The position numbers and the translations under genes are program-made. The notes below the pieces were generated by a model. That model saw only the letters and a list, made by a program, of their open reading frames with translations, searched no databases and was not told where the DNA came from. Of a DNA stretch of 64,000 nt, positions 60,127-64,000 are shown piece after piece. Source of the stretch: Streptomyces sp. 11x1 (GTDB lineage: Bacteria; Actinomycetota; Actinomycetes; Streptomycetales; Streptomycetaceae); the NCBI RefSeq assembly GCF_032598905.1, contig NZ_CP122458.1, forward strand, positions 3,968,001 to 4,032,000, read 5' to 3'. Positions within the stretch are counted from its first letter, which is position 1; each line of letters opens with the position of its first letter.

Positions 60127-61992
60127 TTAGTTACGTACGAACGTGTCCACCGCCACGTCGAAGTACTCCTTCGCCTCGCTCACCCTCCCGACCGGCGCCG
60201 ACACCCACACGTCGTACAGCCGCCCGTCCCGCTCCCAGCACAGGTCGTACGTGTGCCGGGGTCCCTCCGCCGCGCTGAAGCCGTCCCAGGTGAACTCCCA
60301 GAGCGCGGCCGGCCGCCCGTCGTGCCTGGTCTCGGTGACCCGGCCGTCGCGGTAACCGGGGTTCGTGGAGGGCCCCTTCGCATGGGCGCGCCGCATCACC
60401 CCGGTGGGCCCGCCCTCCCCCGGGTCGTCGACCTTGACGCCGATCCGGACCACCTGCCCCGGCGACATGTAGAAGACCCGTTCCCCCTGCGGCTCCCGGG
60501 TGAAGTCGTCCGGCACCGCGAGGCTGAAGCCCCGCTCGTCCCGGGCGAGCCGGTACCCCGAGGGCACGGTCGGCGCGGTGGCCGCCCGGGAGCGTGTCAC
60601 GGTGGGTGTGGCGTCGCCCGACGGACCGGCTGTGCCGCCGGGCCCCCCGGACCCGCCCGAGGAGCTCGACGCGCCCGGCGTGTGCGGAGTACTCGGCGAG
60701 CCGGACTGTCCCGACTCGCCCGCCGACCCCGGCTCCCCCTCGCCTCCCGACTCTCCCGACCCTCCCGAATCCCCGGCCGTGCTCGACACGCCCGGGGTCC
60801 GCGGTGCCGAACTGCCGGGCGTGCCGCCCCCACCGCCCCCCTCGCGCATCAGCAGTGCCGCCGCCGAGACGCCGGCCCCGGCCATCGCCGCCACCAGCGC
60901 GGCCGCGACGAGCACGCTCCGCGTGGAGTGTGTCGGGCGCCCCTCCCCGGGCCGCTCCCCCGGCGCCGCCGCACCGGGTCCGCCCGGGTCCGAGGGCGAC
61001 TGTCCGCCCCCGGCGGTCACATCCTGGGCGGCAGCACCTGCGTGCCCCGCGCCACCGGCGGCGGCCGTACGCCACGCGTCCCGGCCCGGACGAGGCACGT
61101 CACGCCGCGTCGGGGTGTAACCGTGCGACGCCCTCGGGTTCTTGGTCGTCCGCGGAGTCCGGCCCGTCTCCCGGAACGCCCGCAGCAGCCGCTCGGCCTC
61201 CGCCGCGTCGAGCCGCAGGTCCGGATCACGCTCCAGCAGCCCCCGTACGACGGGAAGAAGCGGCGCGGCCTGCGCGGGCGGCCGGATCTCGTCGACGACG
61301 ACCGCGTGCAGGATCCCGCCCAACGAGTCACGCCGGAACGGCGATTCCCCGCTGAGCACGGCGCACAGCAGCGCGCCCAGCGACCACAGGTCGGACTCCG
61401 GGCCGGTGCGGACCCCGGACATCCGCTCCGGGGCGGTGTACTCGGGTGAGCCGACGAAGGACCCGCTCTCGGTGAGCGTGGTCGCGCCTGCCACCTGGGC
61501 GATACCGAAGTCGGTGAGGACGACCCGGTCGGTGCCGGTCTCGATCAGGACGTTCGCGGGCTTGAGGTCCCGGTGCAGAACTCCGGCGTCGTGCGCCCGG
61601 CGCAACGCGCCCAGCAGGGCGATCCCGATCCGCGCCGCCTCCCGCGCGTCGACGGGCCCTCGCTCCTCGATCCGCTCCGCGAGCGAGCCGCCGTCGATCA
61701 ACTCCATGACGATATAGGGGCGTTCGTCCTGCTCGACGACGTCGTGCACGACGATGATGTGCGGGTGCCCGAGCCGGGCGACCGCGCGTGCCTCCCGCAG
61801 GGTGCGCTCGCGCCGCTCCCGGGACCGCTCCTCGGGGAGCGAGTCGTCCAGGGCGAGCTCCTTGACCGCCACCTGCCGACCGAGGAGCTGGTCGGTGGCG
61901 CGCCACACGATCCCCATACCGCCGCGGCCGATCCTGGCCTCCAGCCGGTACCGCCCGGCTATGACACGGACACTCTCCCCCTCGGTCCCCAT
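60127..61992 (-). CDS. Transmembrane Ser/Thr protein kinase (third of four)
   Basis: 621 residues from ATG 61992 (MGTEGESVRV). Kinase: IGRGGMGIVW, catalytic Lys in VAVKEL, HRDLKPANVLI, DFGIAQVAGA. The juxtamembrane stretch is Arg/Pro/Gly-rich. One helix (VLVAAALVAAMAGAGVSAAA) is followed by a ~110-residue Gly/Ser/Glu/Pro linker (GGSGESGGEGEPGSAGESGQ) and an outer domain of about 140 residues (GFSLAVPDDFTREPQG, ALWEFTWDGFSAAEGPRHTY, YDVWVSAPVGRVSEAKEYFD). The outer domain closely resembles that of the next kinase. In-frame ATGs upstream have weaker ribosome sites. Confidence 0.92.
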   Translation of the reverse strand: MGTEGESVRVIAGRYRLEARIGRGGMGIVWRATDQLLGRQVAVKELALDDSLPEERSRERRERTLREARAVARLGHPHIIVVHDVVEQDERPYIVMELIDGGSLAERIEERGPVDAREAARIGIALLGALRRAHDAGVLHRDLKPANVLIETGTDRVVLTDFGIAQVAGATTLTESGSFVGSPEYTAPERMSGVRTGPESDLWSLGALLCAVLSGESPFRRDSLGGILHAVVVDEIRPPAQAAPLLPVVRGLLERDPDLRLDAAEAERLLRAFRETGRTPRTTKNPRASHGYTPTRRDVPRPGRDAWRTAAAGGAGHAGAAAQDVTAGGGQSPSDPGGPGAAAPGERPGEGRPTHSTRSVLVAAALVAAMAGAGVSAAALLMREGGGGGGTPGSSAPRTPGVSSTAGDSGGSGESGGEGEPGSAGESGQSGSPSTPHTPGASSSSGGSGGPGGTAGPSGDATPTVTRSRAATAPTVPSGYRLARDERGFSLAVPDDFTREPQGERVFYMSPGQVVRIGVKVDDPGEGGPTGVMRRAHAKGPSTNPGYRDGRVTETRHDGRPAALWEFTWDGFSAAEGPRHTYDLCWERDGRLYDVWVSAPVGRVSEAKEYFDVAVDTFVRN

Positions 61993-62379
61993 GCGCCCCA
62001 TCATGCCGCACCGGACCCGAACCCTCCGGTGCCGCGCGACGGGCTGGCCGACAAGCGCCGCACACACGTCTCACGAGCACCTTGCGAGCGCCGCGCGAAG
62101 GCCGAGAGCCGGCGGATTCAGGGAAGGGAAGGGGCACTGGGCCGGAGCGGCCCCGCCCTCGACGCGCTTCCGAGGGCCCGTGCTGGCACCGCCACAGGGA
62201 CCACGCCGGGCACCTACGCAGAGCCCGCTCCGGCGCTTGCGCGGGCCCCCGCCGCACTTCCGTGGGGCCCTCGTGCGACCCGTCACCATCCGGGGGCTGG
62301 TGTTTCCGGGCGCGAGTCTCCGCGTGTCAGGAGGGAGCGCCCCCGGCAGACTCGCTCGGTCGTGCCCGGCGGGTCGGAC
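61993..62379. other. Intergenic region between kinase genes
   Basis: 387 bases between two same-strand kinases. No gene or clear hairpin with T-tract is recognised. Probably holds the promoter of the third kinase. Confidence 0.4.
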
Positions 62380-64000
62380 TCACCGCCCCGTCGGCCGCCA
62401 GCTGCGCAGCACCGCGTAGAACTGCTCCTCGGCCGCCTTCCAGTCCCCCGCCGGCGCGGACATGTAGATCGTGTACTCGACGCCGTCCCGGGAGAGGTAC
62501 ATCTGCTCGATCGCCCGGCGCGGCCCGGGGAACTCCGCGTCCTTCGCCGACGCGGTCCACATGAAGTCCCACAGCGCGCCCGGCCGGTCGCGGAAGATGT
62601 TCTCCTCCAGGCGCACCTGCCGGTACTCCGACCGCGTCCGCACCTGCTCCTCCAGGTCGAGCTGGTGGTGGTACGGGCTGTCGAAGTCCGGCGAGTCGTC
62701 CACGGCAACGCGGAGGAAGTGCTCACCGCCGTCGGGCGTGTAGTCGATCTGCGAGCCCTCGACCTGCCGCTTCCACCCCTTGGGCAGCGCGAGGCTGAAA
62801 CCCTCCGGGTCCTCGACCCGCTCCCACCCCTCGGGCACCCCGTCGGCCGACTGGTCCCCGTCCTCCGACCCGCCCGAACCGTCCGATCCGGCAGAGGTGC
62901 CGCTCCCGGCCCACCATCCGTCCGCGTACTGCAGGGCGACGGCCCCGCCGCCACCGGCCAGCACGGCCAGCGCCAGCACGAGCGCGACCGTACGGCCCCG
63001 ACGGCGCCGCTTCCCGCTGGAGGCGACGGGCGCCCCGGCGGAACCCGGCTGATAGACCCCCGCGACCGGGGCCCCGGGGCCTCCAAAGCCACCGGACCCG
63101 TCGCCCCAGCCGACCTGGGCCCCGGTGGTGTACTCCCGCGCGGGCGCACCGTGCGCGCCCAGCCCGCCCCCACCATTCGTTCCACTCGCCCCATGAACGT
63201 GCGCGCGCCCCGAGCCCTCATCCCCGGCAGCCGCACCCCCCGTCTGCTCCCGATGCTCCCGAGTCGCCAGATACGCCTGCGCCTCCCGGGGCCGCCGCCC
63301 CTCCGCCGCCTCGGCGAGCATCTGCTCGGCCTCGTCGGGGCCGGGCCGTACGGCCGGGTCCTTGCACAGCAGCGCGGCGATGACGGGCCCCAACGCCCCG
63401 GCGCCCGCCGGTTCCTCGGCCTCCTCGCTCACCACGGCCTGCATCGTGGTGAGCGGAGTGGTGCGCCGGAACGGCGACTTGCCCTCCACCGCCGTGTACA
63501 GGGTGGCGCCCAGGGACCACAGGTCGGAGGCGGGTCCGGGCTCCTGCCCGCGCACCCGCTCGGGGGCGATGTAGTCGACGGAACCGACGATCTCCCCGGT
63601 GCGGGTGATGGTGGTGTCGCCCTCGACCTGCGCGATACCGAAGTCGGTCAGCATGACCCGGCCGTCCTCGGCGAGCAGCACGTTCCCCGGCTTCACGTCG
63701 CGGTGCAGCACACCGGCGCGGTGGGCGGCCCGCAGCGCGCGCAGCACCCACACACCGATCCGCGCCGCTTCGCGCGCCTCCACCCTGCCCCGGTCCCGCA
63801 CGGCGTCGGCCAGCGAGACACCCTCGACCAACTCCATGACGATCCACGGCCGGTTGTCGTGCTCCAGCACGTCGTGCACGGTGACGACTGCCGAGTGGTT
63901 GATCCGCGCCGCCGCGCGTGCCTCGGCCCGGGTCCGTCGCAACAGGATGGCCTGCTCGCTCTCCGAGACGTAGAGCGCGGCCGTCAACTCCTTGACCGCG
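62380..64000 (-). CDS. Transmembrane Ser/Thr protein kinase (fourth of four, 5' end outside window)
   Basis: About 540 codons are visible and the start lies beyond base 64000: the first codons in the window read AVKELTAALYV, which is the catalytic-Lys strand (VAVKEL), so the glycine loop is cut off. HRDVKPGNVLL, DFGIAQVEGD and the TGEIVGSVDYIAPE activation segment are intact. After the kinase, Gly/Ala/Thr-rich sequence leads to the helix GRTVALVLALAVLAGGGGAV. The outer domain (GFSLALPKGWKRQVEGSQID, ALWDFMWTASAKDAEFPGPR, YTIYMSAPAGDWKAAEEQFY) is a close relative of that of the third kinase. A TTG at 63987 is not the true start. Confidence 0.92.
   Translation of the reverse strand, partial: AVKELTAALYVSESEQAILLRRTRAEARAAARINHSAVVTVHDVLEHDNRPWIVMELVEGVSLADAVRDRGRVEAREAARIGVWVLRALRAAHRAGVLHRDVKPGNVLLAEDGRVMLTDFGIAQVEGDTTITRTGEIVGSVDYIAPERVRGQEPGPASDLWSLGATLYTAVEGKSPFRRTTPLTTMQAVVSEEAEEPAGAGALGPVIAALLCKDPAVRPGPDEAEQMLAEAAEGRRPREAQAYLATREHREQTGGAAAGDEGSGRAHVHGASGTNGGGGLGAHGAPAREYTTGAQVGWGDGSGGFGGPGAPVAGVYQPGSAGAPVASSGKRRRRGRTVALVLALAVLAGGGGAVALQYADGWWAGSGTSAGSDGSGGSEDGDQSADGVPEGWERVEDPEGFSLALPKGWKRQVEGSQIDYTPDGGEHFLRVAVDDSPDFDSPYHHQLDLEEQVRTRSEYRQVRLEENIFRDRPGALWDFMWTASAKDAEFPGPRRAIEQMYLSRDGVEYTIYMSAPAGDWKAAEEQFYAVLRSWRPTGR

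Noticed and set aside
63987..63987. TTG as the start of the last kinase
   Set aside because: The codons before it continue the kinase fold (AVKE), so the gene begins outside the window.

Overview
The window is high-GC actinobacterial chromosome, almost certainly Streptomyces. The evidence is strong GC bias in third codon positions, frequent GTG/TTG starts, GA-rich ribosome binding sites, ATGA-type overlaps, a large set of Ser/Thr protein kinases, NlpC/P60 and M23 cell-wall hydrolases, and rare TTA codons. From memory, the backbone order (icmB, lipase, M23 peptidase, pcrA, NlpC/P60, PspC genes, guaA, chorismate mutase, GMC oxidoreductase, succinate-semialdehyde dehydrogenase, kinases) matches the S. 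coelicolor SCO4800 to SCO4775 neighbourhood. This was not checked by alignment.

Layout. 1-4348: a MoxR-type AAA ATPase (cut by the window edge) diverges from a SWIM zinc-finger protein and a DUF5691 protein. 4499-12703: icmB, a lipase, an M23 peptidase, pcrA, and an NlpC/P60 hydrolase behind a ydaO-type c-di-AMP riboswitch. 12704-19076: an accessory scar with a truncated IS256-family element fused to a beheaded endonuclease/exonuclease/phosphatase gene, two IS5-family tails, an IstB-like tail, and small genes (RacP-like regulator with an overlapping 53-residue gene, a 59-residue membrane protein, a NUDIX hydrolase, unknown proteins, a frameshifted gene and a beta-propeller tail). 19077-30681: membrane protein, second NlpC/P60 hydrolase, a Psp/Lia-like envelope-stress module (LuxR-type regulator, PspC histidine kinase, PspC/toast-rack protein), DoxX, an IPT/TIG-like membrane protein, a DUF4429-SHOCT protein, class II aldolase and a flavin-binding protein. 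30744-41681: guaA, chorismate mutase with a candidate leader-peptide attenuator, lipoprotein, GMC oxidoreductase, aldehyde dehydrogenase, a Ser/Thr kinase and a diacylglycerol-kinase-like protein.

41828-54650 is the most striking segment: a four-gene operon read on the minus strand. Its order is a secreted FG-GAP protein, a secreted LamG protein, a 2292-residue RHS/YD-repeat polymorphic toxin, and a small immunity protein overlapping the toxin gene by 20 bases. The toxin ends in a HINT domain (...LLVHN) and a 111-residue tip with a CxxC / DHQP / CxxC HNH-like signature. The operon has a good candidate promoter (TTGACA-17-TTTAGC), an internal 19-bp hairpin and a strong terminator.

54998-64000: an exported alpha/beta hydrolase, a family 4 glycosyltransferase with three in-frame TTA codons (a strong candidate for bldA dependence), and three more transmembrane Ser/Thr kinases. 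The second to fourth kinases share the plan of cytoplasmic kinase, one membrane helix and a related outer domain; the first has the same plan with a shorter outer part. The last kinase is cut by the window edge.
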